Positions 43,910 to 53,303 of a stretch of 64,000 nucleotides of DNA are shown in pieces; the first letter of the stretch is position 1, and each line of letters begins with the position of its first letter. The notes beneath the pieces are model-generated. The model was not told the DNA's origin. It searched no databases and saw only the letters and a list, made by a program, of their open reading frames with translations. Source of the stretch: Halovivax gelatinilyticus (lineage in GTDB: Archaea; Halobacteriota; Halobacteria; Halobacteriales; Natrialbaceae); the NCBI RefSeq assembly GCF_024300625.1, contig NZ_CP101322.1:3423992-3487991 (forward strand). The letters are read 5' to 3'. The position numbers and the translations under genes were made by a program.

Positions 43910-45577
43910 ATGGACTACGACCTGGACCGATTCACCTCTCGGCGGTCGACCGTCAGAGCGAACCGCGGGCTCGTCGCGACGAGCCAACCGCTGGCGGCTG
44001 AAGCGGGCGTCGAGATCCTGCGTAACGGTGGAAACGCCTTCGATGCGGCCGTCGCGACCGCCGCAGCGCTCAACGTCGTCGAGCCGACGTCGACGGGACT
44101 CGGCGGCGACGCGTTCGCGCTGTACCGAACGGCCGACGGCGACGTGGGGGCGATGCGCGCCTGCGGCGGCGCGCCGGCCGAGGCGACGATCGACGCCGTC
44201 AGAGACGCCGTCGCCGGCGTCGACGCGGACGAGCGTGCGAGTTACTATCCCGACGGCGGCGGGTACGCCGTCGACGACGTCGCAGAGCCCGACGAACTCG
44301 AGATGCCGTTTCTCGGCCCGCACGCGGTCACCGTTCCCGGAACGGCCAGGGGCTGGGAGGTCACGGTCGAACAGCTCGGACGGCTGTCGCTACACGACGT
44401 CCTCCAGCCGGCCATCGAGTACGCCACGGAGGGCTACCCGGTTTCGGAAGTCATCTCGTACTACTGGCAGGGCGCCGAATCGCTGTTCACCGACGACAAC
44501 GCCCGAGACGCCTACCTCTTCGACGGCGATGCGCCCGATCCCGGGCAAACGGTGACGCTAGACAGGCTCGGGGAATCGCTCGAACGGATCGCCACTGAAG
44601 GGGCGGACGTCGTCTACGAGGGCGAGATCGCCGACGCGATAGCGAGCGAGATTCAGGACGCGGGCGGATTCATGACTGTCGACGACCTGGCGGCGTTCGA
44701 ACCCGAGTTTCTCGATCCGATCTCGACGACGTACAACGGCGCCGAGATTTTCGAGTTGCCGCCGAACAATCAGGGAATGATCGCGCTCGAAGCGCTCAAC
44801 ATCGCCGAAGAGATCGGCGCGGGCGAGCACGACTACGGATCGCCAGCCCGCGTTCACGCGTTCGCCGAGGCGATGAAACTCGCCTTCGTCGACGGCCATC
44901 ACTACGTCACCGATCCGGACTACGAGGAGATCCCGCCGCTCGATTCGAAGGCCTACGCCCGAGAACGGGCCCAGGAAATCGGCGAGCGGCCGATTGCCGA
45001 TCCCGAAATCGGCGTGCCGAACGCTAACGCCGAAGACGCGGACACGGTTTTGCTCACGGTCGGCGACGCCGAGGGGAACCTCGTCTCGTTCATCAACTCT
45101 CGATTCGCCGGGTTCGGCAGCGGCCTCGTCGCCGGCGAGACGGGCATCGCTTTACAAAACCGTGGCGCGTCGTTCTCGCTCGATTCCTCGCACCCGAACA
45201 GCCTCGAACCCGGAAAACGACCGTTCCACACGCTCGTCCCCGCAATCGCTCGATTCGACGAGGACGACTGGGCAGCGTTCGGCGTCATGGGCGGGTACAT
45301 GCAACCACAGGGCCACGTCCAGGTCATCTCGAACGTCGTCGATTACGGAATGGGACTCCAGGAGGCACTCGACGCACCGCGATGGCGCGTGCGCGAGGAC
45401 GGCTCGCTCGCCGTCGAAGACCGCATGTCGAACGCCGGTGCGCTCTCACGCCGCGGACACGACGTGCGCGTCCTCCACCCGGCGATGTTCGGCGGCGCCC
45501 AGATCGTTCGCCGTCGCGATGACAGCCTCGCCGGTGCGACGGAACCGAGAAAGGACGGCCAGGCCCAGGGATTCTGA
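43910..45577 (+). CDS. ggt: Gamma-glutamyltransferase family protein
   Basis: A 555-residue Ntn-hydrolase precursor. Family blocks are LRNGGNAFDAAVATA, STGLGGDAFAL, NNQGMIALEAL and, near the C-terminus, GVMGGYMQPQGHVQ. The autoprocessing/nucleophile Thr is expected in EDADTVLLTVGDAEGN, where the usual TTH is reduced to DTV, as in related archaeal proteins. No signal peptide is seen, so a cytoplasmic role with gamma-glutamylcysteine is possible. ATG 43910 follows a good AGGGAGGG ribosome-binding sequence. Confidence 0.88.
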   Translation: MDYDLDRFTSRRSTVRANRGLVATSQPLAAEAGVEILRNGGNAFDAAVATAAALNVVEPTSTGLGGDAFALYRTADGDVGAMRACGGAPAEATIDAVRDAVAGVDADERASYYPDGGGYAVDDVAEPDELEMPFLGPHAVTVPGTARGWEVTVEQLGRLSLHDVLQPAIEYATEGYPVSEVISYYWQGAESLFTDDNARDAYLFDGDAPDPGQTVTLDRLGESLERIATEGADVVYEGEIADAIASEIQDAGGFMTVDDLAAFEPEFLDPISTTYNGAEIFELPPNNQGMIALEALNIAEEIGAGEHDYGSPARVHAFAEAMKLAFVDGHHYVTDPDYEEIPPLDSKAYARERAQEIGERPIADPEIGVPNANAEDADTVLLTVGDAEGNLVSFINSRFAGFGSGLVAGETGIALQNRGASFSLDSSHPNSLEPGKRPFHTLVPAIARFDEDDWAAFGVMGGYMQPQGHVQVISNVVDYGMGLQEALDAPRWRVREDGSLAVEDRMSNAGALSRRGHDVRVLHPAMFGGAQIVRRRDDSLAGATEPRKDGQAQGF

Positions 45578-45581
45578 GGAC

Positions 45582-46205
45582 CTACGGGGCGTACTCGGTC
45601 TCGGTCAACCGCACGACGACCGTCTCGGAGACGTCCCGAAGATCGTACTCGGGAATCTTCCCGTCGGTCCGCCTGACGTACAGCGGTTCGACGAGCCGTG
45701 GCGGCCCGTCCGGTGTCGACGGATCGTCACCGTCGGTAGATACTCCCGCGGGGCCACCACCCGCCGCGGGGTCGTTTACCCGTCGTCGGGAGTCACCGTC
45801 GCCGTCGTCTCGGTTTCCGGTCGGGTGGGGTCTGGACGGACCATCGTCTCGACCGTCTGCACGGTCCGATGGGTACTCCAGCCCGTAGAGCTTCAAAAAC
45901 TCGCCCGTCTCCTCCGGGCCGATTGCGTCGGATCGGAGTTCCTTCGCCAGATTGTGAGAGAGCCACTCCGTCTCGTCGACGCTCGGCTCCTGGATGAGAA
46001 CGTCGTCGACGAACCTGACCACGTACCAGCTGAGATCGTTACACAGCGAGATGGCGCTGCCGAGGCTCACGGTTCTGACCGCGATCGAATTCTCGAAGGG
46101 GCGTCGCAGATCGTACGTCGAGAGCGCTTCCCGCGAGGTCTCCCGCGAGAGGAGTTCGTACTGCAAGTTGACGTCCGCGTCGCCGACGAGACAGACCCGG
46201 GTCAC
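45582..46205 (-). CDS. DUF5804 family protein with low-complexity insert
   Basis: A 207-residue protein from the GTG at 46205 (MTRVCLVGDADVNLQYELLS). It matches the haloarchaeal DUF5804 family at both ends: ALSTYDLRRPFENSIAVRTV early, and EPLYVRRTDGKIPEYDLRDV at the end. About 50 residues of Asp/Gly/Pro/Arg-rich low complexity are inserted between (roughly 130-180). Function unknown. It converges on ggt with 4 bp between the stops and follows thiI on the same strand. Confidence 0.75.
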   Translation of the reverse strand: MTRVCLVGDADVNLQYELLSRETSREALSTYDLRRPFENSIAVRTVSLGSAISLCNDLSWYVVRFVDDVLIQEPSVDETEWLSHNLAKELRSDAIGPEETGEFLKLYGLEYPSDRADGRDDGPSRPHPTGNRDDGDGDSRRRVNDPAAGGGPAGVSTDGDDPSTPDGPPRLVEPLYVRRTDGKIPEYDLRDVSETVVVRLTETEYAP

Positions 46206-46311
46206 GTGGGTCGATGGGGCCGGCAGGGTAATGGTGGTTTCGGCTTCCGATGCGATGAACGCAAACTCGATTCCGGTGGCGCACTTGCCGTCATCGTTCG
46301 TGGTGATGGGG

Positions 46312-47490
46312 TCACAGTTCGACCGTCGTCGCCTCCGCTGCCGCCGCCTCGGCGCGATCGTACAGGTCGCCTGGCTCGACTTCGAGCAATCGCTCCAGGG
46401 TTCCATTCGTCTCGACGCGGTCGGGTGCGACCCGGTTACAGCCCGCCGGAATCGTCGACTCGCGGAAGGTGCCGATCTCTCGCGCAGTGGCGACGATCTC
46501 CTGTTTGTCACGGGTGAGCAGCGGTCGGTGGATCGGCAGCGTCGTCGCCCGCGAGGTCACCGCCAGATTCTGTGCCGTCTGGCTGGACTTCTGACCCAGC
46601 GCCTCCCCGGTGACGATTCCGGCTGCGTCAACCTCGCTCGCAACGTGCTCTGCGATTCGGTAGAAAAACCGCCGGAGCGAGAGCATCCGACCCTGCTCCA
46701 TCGTTTCGGCCAGGTGTGCGACCGTCTCACCGCCGGGGACGCGATAGACGGAAAGATCCGTGTTCGGGGCGTAGCGCTGGAGCGATCGAACGGTCTCGAT
46801 CGCTCGCGCCTCGTGATCCGGGCCGCCGTAATCGCCGAGATCGACGTAAATGGGGACGACCGGGCTCCCGCGGCGCATCGTCTCGTACGCGGCGACGGGC
46901 GAATCGATGCCGCCGCTCACCAGCGCGACCATCGGCGCCTGCGAGCCGAGCGGGAGGCCGCCCGGTCCGGAAACGGAGGTCACGTAGATGTACGCCAGTT
47001 CGCTTCGAACTTCGACGCCGAACGTCACGTCCGGATCGTCTAAATCGACCCGCGGTTCGAACGACGACTCGACGGTTTCCCAGATTCGCGTCCCGCCTTT
47101 CTCTGCGACGTCGGCGCTCGTAAACGGCAGATCTTTGTCCGCTCGGCGGGCGTCGACGGCGAACGAGCCGCCGTCGTAGCACGCTTTCGCCGTCTCCGCC
47201 AGCGCGTCGAGGATCGACTCGAGCGTCGGTTCGACGGTCAGACAGGCGCTCGCCGAGACGACGCCGAACGCGTCTGTCGCGGCGTCGAGTGCCGCGTCGA
47301 TGTTCTCGGTGTCCGCGTGGATCTGGGGCCGGTTCCACTCGCGCTCGACCGATCCGGCGATGTCACGATCGGAGAGGAGCGCCGATAGCTGTCCGACGAG
47401 CAACCCCTCCATGTACCGCTTGACGGAGGTGCTCTTCGTGTTCAGGTCACCGTGACGAACGAGCACGGTGTCGGCCCCCGGAGGATGCAT
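46312..47490 (-). CDS. thiI: tRNA 4-thiouridine synthetase ThiI
   Basis: A 392-residue enzyme with an N-terminal ferredoxin-like/THUMP part (residues 1-165) and a PP-loop AMP-transfer domain with the signature ALVSGGIDSPVAAYE. Later blocks are YVDLGDYGGPDHEARA and EALGQKSSQTAQNLAV. It adenylates U8 of tRNA and inserts sulfur. There is no C-terminal rhodanese domain, so sulfur must come from elsewhere, as is usual in archaea. A Cys in STIPAGCNRVAPD near the end may take part. Confidence 0.93.
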   Translation of the reverse strand: MHPPGADTVLVRHGDLNTKSTSVKRYMEGLLVGQLSALLSDRDIAGSVEREWNRPQIHADTENIDAALDAATDAFGVVSASACLTVEPTLESILDALAETAKACYDGGSFAVDARRADKDLPFTSADVAEKGGTRIWETVESSFEPRVDLDDPDVTFGVEVRSELAYIYVTSVSGPGGLPLGSQAPMVALVSGGIDSPVAAYETMRRGSPVVPIYVDLGDYGGPDHEARAIETVRSLQRYAPNTDLSVYRVPGGETVAHLAETMEQGRMLSLRRFFYRIAEHVASEVDAAGIVTGEALGQKSSQTAQNLAVTSRATTLPIHRPLLTRDKQEIVATAREIGTFRESTIPAGCNRVAPDRVETNGTLERLLEVEPGDLYDRAEAAAAEATTVEL

Positions 47491-47584
47491 GCCCGGGCCT
47501 AGGCAGGCCGCGATATAAGGGGGTTGCCATCACCGCCGCGTCGAACAGCCCGTCGCGTCGCTCGCCTTCGCCTCCGAGTAGCCG

Positions 47585-48814
47585 TCAGTTACTCGTTTCA
47601 CGGATGGTCGGATTGAGCTGGCCGGTGAGCGAGTAGACGCCGACCAGCAGGATGACGCCGGCGACGAGCGGGAGCAACGCGGAGACCGCGTAGACGGGTT
47701 CGAACCCGACGATATTGACGAGCGGTAAGGAAACGAGCGGCCCCAGTCCACCCCCGATATCCCCGAGGACGTTGTTCGTTCCGACGGCTCTGCCCATCCG
47801 CTCTTCGGGCGTGAGATCAGCCAGCAAGGCGATGAGTGGTCCGCCGATCCCGCCCTGTCCGGCACCGATCAGGATGCACGCGAGGACCAGCACCTCGAAA
47901 CTTGACCCGATCGCCAGCACGACGAACCCGAGGCAGGCGGTCAGCAGAAAGCCGACGAGAACGGGGATTCTGGCCCCGAGCGAATCGCTGAGAACGCCGC
48001 CACCCAGCGTGAACGTTGCGCCCATGAGAACCGTGATGGCCATCAACATTCCCGACGAGCCCTGCGCGTCGAGTCCGAAAATCGAGATCGCACGCTCGTC
48101 TAAAAACAGCACCAGCGTCGAAAACAGGACGCCGATGTACGCGAAGTACAGCCCGAAGTTCACCAGTCCGATCGTCACCGCGGGCAAACTGGTATCGACG
48201 TCCCACGGCTTGATCGAGTCGTCGGGTTCGTCGACGTGCGTTTCGGGAACGATCAGGTACGCGATGAGGCTTGCGAACGCGGCGAACGCCGCGGCGAGGA
48301 CGAACGCCTCGATATCACCCCACAGATCGCTCACCACGCCCCCGAGAACCAACCCCGCCGGAAATCCGAACGTGATTCCAGCGCGAATAATCCCCATACT
48401 CGTCCCCCTGGATCCGGCGTCGCTGACGTCGGCCGTGATCGTGTACGCCGTCGCGAACACGAGGGCGCTCCCAACACCCCAGAGGATTCGTGCCAGCATG
48501 AACCACGCTTCGGGGAGCGCAGAGAGCATGGCGACCACGTAGAGTACGGTGGCGAACGCCTCGATCACCAACCCCGCGATGAACGGTTTTCTGGTCCCGA
48601 TTCGATCGACGAGGACCCCCGCCGGCGCATTGCAAACGAGGCGCGTAAACCGGTTCGCGCTGAGAATCAGCCCGACCATGAACGCCGAAATCCCGAGCAC
48701 CTCGCCCAGATTCGGCAAAATTGGAAACACGACGCCGCCGCCAAATCCGACGAAGAAGGTACTCGCAACCACCGCGAACACGATCCGGCGAGGTGGATGG
48801 TCCGACGTTGACAT
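47585..48814 (-). CDS. Major facilitator superfamily transporter
   Basis: A 409-residue protein with about twelve spans. The loop 2-3 signature is visible as GVLVDRIGTRKPFIAGL, and its counterpart in the second half as GGVLSDSLGARIPVLVG. This is a drug/metabolite exporter-like MFS arrangement (DHA1-like). Substrate unknown. Its upstream region contains a four-unit 29-bp tandem repeat. Confidence 0.9.
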   Translation of the reverse strand: MSTSDHPPRRIVFAVVASTFFVGFGGGVVFPILPNLGEVLGISAFMVGLILSANRFTRLVCNAPAGVLVDRIGTRKPFIAGLVIEAFATVLYVVAMLSALPEAWFMLARILWGVGSALVFATAYTITADVSDAGSRGTSMGIIRAGITFGFPAGLVLGGVVSDLWGDIEAFVLAAAFAAFASLIAYLIVPETHVDEPDDSIKPWDVDTSLPAVTIGLVNFGLYFAYIGVLFSTLVLFLDERAISIFGLDAQGSSGMLMAITVLMGATFTLGGGVLSDSLGARIPVLVGFLLTACLGFVVLAIGSSFEVLVLACILIGAGQGGIGGPLIALLADLTPEERMGRAVGTNNVLGDIGGGLGPLVSLPLVNIVGFEPVYAVSALLPLVAGVILLVGVYSLTGQLNPTIRETSN

Positions 48815-48920
48815 AGGCGACTACTTCGAATCGATATATTTTCGGAACCGTTCGTCTCACTTGGCTGTTCCGAAGTGAGAAACTACTGCATCTGAGCTAA
48901 CGATCACACCATAGGCCCCC

Positions 48921-49037
48921 GAGACAGCTAGTTCACAACTGGTACCACCGAAACAGCTACGACACAACTGGTATCACGGAGGCAGCTACGACACAACTGG
49001 TATCACCGAGACAGCTACCACATAACCGATATCAGTC
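48921..49037. repeat. Four imperfect 29-bp tandem repeats
   Basis: Units start at 48921, 48950, 48979 and 49008. The middle units share CAGCTACGACACAACTGG followed by TATCAC. The first differs at a few positions and the last is decayed. They lie 107-223 bp upstream of the MFS start, in a 359-bp gap without a gene (48815-49173). There are no spacers, so it is not a CRISPR array. Confidence 0.85.
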
Positions 49038-49173
49038 AATCGCCTGCCCGCGCTTCGAACGCCTCGGTGCGGAAAACATCGGTCGAAATACATCGGTCAA
49101 AATACGTCCCCTGAAACGGCGTCGAAGGTGTCACATACCGGAGTCGCGGCCAACTCTCGCCGTCGGCACGTCG

Positions 49174-50382
49174 TTAAAACGTCGTCAGTTCGCCGTCGAT
49201 CACCCGCTTGGTCAGACCGGATACGTCGCCCAGTTCGCGGTCGACGATGGATTCGATCGACGATTCGACGGCTTCGAGGGAAACACCCTCGTCCGTGATG
49301 ACGTGCACGTCGGCGACGTGCGGATGGTCTATGGGTCGACCGATCTGGCTGAGCAGACGAACCCTGAGGTCGGTGACACCGTCTACCTCGTCGACGACCG
49401 ATTTGGCGATCTCCGTCGAGAGTAGATTGTAAATCTTCCCGATGTGGTTGACCGGGTTCTTCCCGCTCGTCGCCTCCATCGACATCGACCGGTTGGGGGT
49501 GATGAGTCCGTTCGCCCGGTTGCCGCGACCGACGGAGCCGTCGTCACCCTGCTCGGCGGACGTTCCGGTCACGGTGAGGTAGATAGAACCCGCCTCGTAG
49601 TCGTCTGCGGTGTTTACGTGAACGCGAACCTCCCGATCGGTGTGGCCGGCCGCGACGTCGGAGACGAACTCGCGGACCCGCGAGACGGCGTCGACGTACT
49701 CGTCCATGTCGGCGATGTGTTCGTCGATCATGGCGGCGGCGACCGTGACGTCGATCTCGTCGCCCTCGCGCTTTCCCATGATCTTCACGTCGGTTCCGAG
49801 TTCCGGGTTCCGGTCGGCGTACTCGCCGTTGAGACGGCGTTCGGCCTCGAGGACGATTCGTTCGGTCTCAGAAAGCGGCGCGTGTCCCACGCCGTAGCTC
49901 GTATCGTTCGCCATCGGAACCGGCACCTCGTCGTCCTCACCGAAGACGTCCTGGAGGTCGCCGCTGCCCTCGCCGAACTTGACGTCGACGACGATGTCCT
50001 CGCCGAACGTCAGTTGTGGAATCGTCTGTTCTAAGTACTCTCGCGCCGCACCGAGGGCGATTCGTTCGGTCGGAATCGTCCGACCCTCGAACTGTTTCGT
50101 CGCCCGACCGACGATCAGGACGTAGATCGGATCGACGACCTCGCCGCCGCCAAAGGCCGGCGCGGCTTCTCCCGCGACGAGTTGTGTCTCGTCGGTGTTG
50201 AAGTGCAAGATGGTACCCACTCGATCGAGGTACTCGCGCGCGAGCGCCTGCGAAACGTGCTCTGCGATTCCGTCGCAGATCGAGTCGGGGTGGCCGATTC
50301 CCTTTCGCTCGACGATCTCGATCTCCTGGTCTTCGATGCCGCGTCGCTCGAACGGCTCTACGCGTATGTTCCTGTCGGTCAT
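49174..50382 (-). CDS. mat: Archaeal S-adenosylmethionine synthetase
   Basis: A 402-residue archaeal-type methionine adenosyltransferase making SAM from methionine and ATP. Diagnostic blocks are [50 protein letters not shown] and [13 protein letters not shown]. Length and sequence fit the archaeal MAT family, not bacterial MetK. The ATG at 50382 gives [19 protein letters not shown] from here would serve fibrillarin in this window. Single gene. Confidence 0.95.
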   Translation of the reverse strand: MTDRNIRVEPFERRGIEDQEIEIVERKGIGHPDSICDGIAEHVSQALAREYLDRVGTILHFNTDETQLVAGEAAPAFGGGEVVDPIYVLIVGRATKQFEGRTIPTERIALGAAREYLEQTIPQLTFGEDIVVDVKFGEGSGDLQDVFGEDDEVPVPMANDTSYGVGHAPLSETERIVLEAERRLNGEYADRNPELGTDVKIMGKREGDEIDVTVAAAMIDEHIADMDEYVDAVSRVREFVSDVAAGHTDREVRVHVNTADDYEAGSIYLTVTGTSAEQGDDGSVGRGNRANGLITPNRSMSMEATSGKNPVNHIGKIYNLLSTEIAKSVVDEVDGVTDLRVRLLSQIGRPIDHPHVADVHVITDEGVSLEAVESSIESIVDRELGDVSGLTKRVIDGELTTF

Positions 50383-50554
50383 TGCACCGACCTTGCGTCG
50401 GGCCGGTTCTATAACTTGCGAAAATGTATTTTCACGTCGAGATTACTGGCGACGGCGCGATTCGACTGCGATGAGACGGACGGTGGCCCGTATCGGACCC
50501 ATCGGATTGGTGATCAGAACCCGGCGATCAGGGTATGTGATCGACTCCCTTCTA

Positions 50555-51115
50555 TCATGACTCACCCTCGAGCATCAGTCCGAGGTAGGACGTTCGAACC
50601 TGTTCGTCGGGGTCTAACCCGAGTCGATCCAGGGTGGCAAACAGTTCGGCTCTCGTCTCGTCGATCGAGTCGGCGGTCGCCGTCCGCTCGACCTCGACGT
50701 ACGTCCCGACGCCGTCGACCTCGTCCAGGGTGATCGTGACGCCGTCGAACGCGAATCGATGGCGATCTTTCCGCACCGTCGCGGCCGGTTCGAATCCGAG
50801 CCGTTCTAGAATCTCGGCCGCGGCGACCGCGTCGTCGACTTCGGTTTCGACTTCCGCTCTGGTCTTTGACGCGCGTTCGACGAGCGGACCCTTGTACGTC
50901 AGTTCGACCCGCTCGTCGCCGCTTCGACGTTCCGTTCTGATGCGCAACGCCTCGTCGGTCTTCGAGAACGTTCGGTGAGGCGCGTCGTAGTACGTGTCCA
51001 CCTGCTCGACGCGGCCCTCGTCGCTCGCACCGATCGATCGCACGCGCTCCCGGACGCGATCGAGTGTTGCGGGCACCTTCACTTCGACTTCGTACGTCGA
51101 CCTGGCGTCGCTCAT
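50555..51115 (-). CDS. CYTH domain protein (class IV adenylate cyclase/thiamine triphosphatase-like)
   Basis: A 186-residue protein from ATG 51115. It begins with the CYTH signature ExExK (YEVEVKVPATL), and alternating Arg/Glu strands follow (DEALRIRTERRS, VELTYKGP, TRAEVETEV). The tunnel fold binds triphosphates with divalent metal. Archaeal CyaB-like members may make cAMP or hydrolyse inorganic or thiamine triphosphate; sequence does not decide. Confidence 0.88.
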   Translation of the reverse strand: MSDARSTYEVEVKVPATLDRVRERVRSIGASDEGRVEQVDTYYDAPHRTFSKTDEALRIRTERRSGDERVELTYKGPLVERASKTRAEVETEVDDAVAAAEILERLGFEPAATVRKDRHRFAFDGVTITLDEVDGVGTYVEVERTATADSIDETRAELFATLDRLGLDPDEQVRTSYLGLMLEGES

Positions 51116-51246
51116 GGGCGTAGTTTCGACGTGTTTCGATAAGAACGCCACGCTGGACGAACGCGAACGGGTCGGCCGACTGCAGCGTTCGCCGGGCGCA
51201 GGGACAAAACGTGTTCCTTAAATGTAGACGGCGGGACGTACCACGT

Positions 51247-52263
51247 ATGACCGAGGAAGAGGAGGCCGAAGTTGACGCACCGGCCGATGACGTCGAAACG
51301 GACGCTCAAGACGACCCAGAGACGGAGACGGAGTCGACCGAGACGGAAGACGGCCTGCAGGCCGGCGACTTCATCGAGATTTCCTACACCGCGCGCACCG
51401 TCGAAGACGGGCAGCTAGTCGATACGACCGATCAGGACGTCGCCGACGAGGAAGGTATCGAAACCGACCGCGAGTTCAATCCGCGAACGATCATCCTCGG
51501 CGAGGGCCACATCTTCGAAGCCGTCGAAGAGGACGCATACGGCGGTGCGGTCGGCGACACCGGAACCGTCACCGTTCCCGCCGAAGACGCGTTCGGTACG
51601 TACGACCCCGACGCCGTCGAGACCGTGAGCGCAGAGAAGATCGACGAGGACGACCGCTACCCCGGCGCGCAGATCCAGATCGACGGGAAAAACGGCTACC
51701 TGGAGACGATCATCGGCGGTCGCGCCCGCGTCGACTTCAACCACCCGCTCGCCGGCGAGGACGTCGAGTACGAGTACGAGATTCTCGACACGGTCGACGA
51801 TAGAGAACAGCAGGCCGCCGGCCTCTTCGAGATGTACGTAGACGTCGAACCCGAACTCTGGATCCAGACCGACGAGGTCGAAGAAGAGGTGCTCGTCGAA
51901 CCGGACGAGGACGATGACGACGAAGACGCAGAACCGGAGTTCGAGACCGAAGTCGTCGAGAAGGAGACGGTCTACGTCGAATCGACGCCGCAGCTGACGA
52001 TGAACCAGCAGTGGATGTTCTCGAAGCAGCAGATCGCCCAGGACGTCATCGACAAGGTCGGCGTCGACCGCGTCATCGTCCAGGACGTCATCGACGGCAC
52101 CGGTGGAATGGGGATGGGCATGCCCGGCATGATGGGCGGCCTCGGCGGCGCCGGAGACGGCGACGGTGCGGACGACTCGAGTGGCCTCGAAGACGCTCTC
52201 GAAGACGCGGATATCGACGCGGACGAAATCGTCGAAGAACTCGAAGCCGACGCCGACGAGTAA
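51247..52263 (+). CDS. FKBP-type peptidyl-prolyl isomerase, long form
   Basis: A 338-residue protein. An acidic N-terminal tail (1-38) precedes the FKBP domain (QAGDFIEISYTARTVEDGQL, GEGHIFEAVEEDAYGGAVGD) with its SlyD-like inserted flap (DAFGTYDPDAVETV). Hence it is probably both a prolyl isomerase and a chaperone. A C-terminal domain (about 200-310) follows, ending in a Gly/Met-rich stretch (GMGMGMPGMMGGLGG) and an acidic tail. Cytoplasmic, no signal. Single gene with its own ATG at 51247. Confidence 0.9.
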   Translation: MTEEEEAEVDAPADDVETDAQDDPETETESTETEDGLQAGDFIEISYTARTVEDGQLVDTTDQDVADEEGIETDREFNPRTIILGEGHIFEAVEEDAYGGAVGDTGTVTVPAEDAFGTYDPDAVETVSAEKIDEDDRYPGAQIQIDGKNGYLETIIGGRARVDFNHPLAGEDVEYEYEILDTVDDREQQAAGLFEMYVDVEPELWIQTDEVEEEVLVEPDEDDDDEDAEPEFETEVVEKETVYVESTPQLTMNQQWMFSKQQIAQDVIDKVGVDRVIVQDVIDGTGGMGMGMPGMMGGLGGAGDGDGADDSSGLEDALEDADIDADEIVEELEADADE

Positions 52264-52487
52264 GCCGACGTGGTCGAGTAAATCGACCCGCTGGACGTAT
52301 TTATACCGCTCAATCGCCCCATGCTGGATAGACGCTTCGTAGTGACGACTGAGAGTAAACGGCGTCTCGCTTACCGAGATCTGTTCGAACCGTGGGCACC
52401 GTCGTCAGCGGGCCGAACGGACCTGCCCCAAAGCGAAGGACACGAGGCGGGACTGATCGACGAAGAATGCGACGAAGACCCGCCCGG

Positions 52488-53114
52488 TCAGGCGATGTCC
52501 CGACTCGTATCGATCTCGACTTCGTTCGCGAGTTCGAGTTTGATCCGCTCGGTGGGTGCGCCGCCGGCCCGGAACTTCGGAATCGTGAGGAAGTTCTCCA
52601 GTTCGGTCGCCCCGATATTCGTCTCGAGGTTGAACACGGCGTCGACCATGTGGAGCGTCGTCGATCGGTTCCGTGGCACCTGATCACTCTCCAGACAGTG
52701 TAAAACGGCGATCGAACCGGTCTCTAGCATCTGGGTTTTGAGATCGGAGAGGAACGTTCGATAGGCGTCGACGTCCGTTCGTTCGATGACGTCCATCGTA
52801 TCGATGATCAGGTTGGCCCCATCGGGTAACGCGCTGACGAGACGGTGAGCATCCTCGATCGGGTCGTCTCCGGTGATGTGTCTGATCGTCGGACTCCCGA
52901 CGCGCGCCTGCGTCGATTCGATACTGTGACGGATGGCGTCGTCCGACCGCTCGGTCGAGATGTAGAGCGTTCCGCGTGCGGCGGTGAGCTGGTACAGGAG
53001 CAGTTCGGACTGACTCGCCGGCGAGGCCGTGTACGCGACGGTACACCCAGGCGGTAATCCGCCGTCGAGTTTCCGATCTAACACGTCAACCCCAGTCTTC
53101 AACCGACCAGCCAT
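52488..53114 (-). CDS. RAD55/KaiC-like RecA-fold protein with degenerate P-loop
   Basis: A 208-residue protein from ATG 53114 (MAGRLKTGVDVLDRKLDGGL). It aligns with KaiC/RadA-type ATPases at the opening GVDVLDRKLDGGLPPG and the Walker B strand ANLIIDTMD. The Walker A region, however, reads YTASPASQSELLLYQL, without GK[S/T]. It therefore probably does not hydrolyse ATP and may act as a regulator or partner subunit. It is encoded opposite pyrBI with 189 bp between the starts. Confidence 0.75.
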   Translation of the reverse strand: MAGRLKTGVDVLDRKLDGGLPPGCTVAYTASPASQSELLLYQLTAARGTLYISTERSDDAIRHSIESTQARVGSPTIRHITGDDPIEDAHRLVSALPDGANLIIDTMDVIERTDVDAYRTFLSDLKTQMLETGSIAVLHCLESDQVPRNRSTTLHMVDAVFNLETNIGATELENFLTIPKFRAGGAPTERIKLELANEVEIDTSRDIA

Positions 53115-53303
53115 GCAATCGTCCACAATTCGGGAGACCGCTCGCATAACTCTTTGCCTTCGGCAGGTGTCTCACCGGAGTTCTCGACGGGTCCGTCTGT
53201 CAGAGGGAGTCTCGATCACGCTCGGCTCGATCGGGAACCCCGGGTCACTATCATCGGAACAGATGGGGAGATTCAAGGGCCGTCCCATCCCGTATGCGGA
53301 TAG

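Noticed and set aside
48921..49037. CRISPR array
   Set aside because: The 29-bp units abut with no spacers, units are imperfect, and no cas genes are in the window.
52321..52487. Plus-strand gene behind a TATTTATA box at about 52298
   Set aside because: An ATG stands at leaderless distance, but the frame soon becomes antisense of the RAD55-like gene and has no recognisable domain; only the box itself is suggestive.
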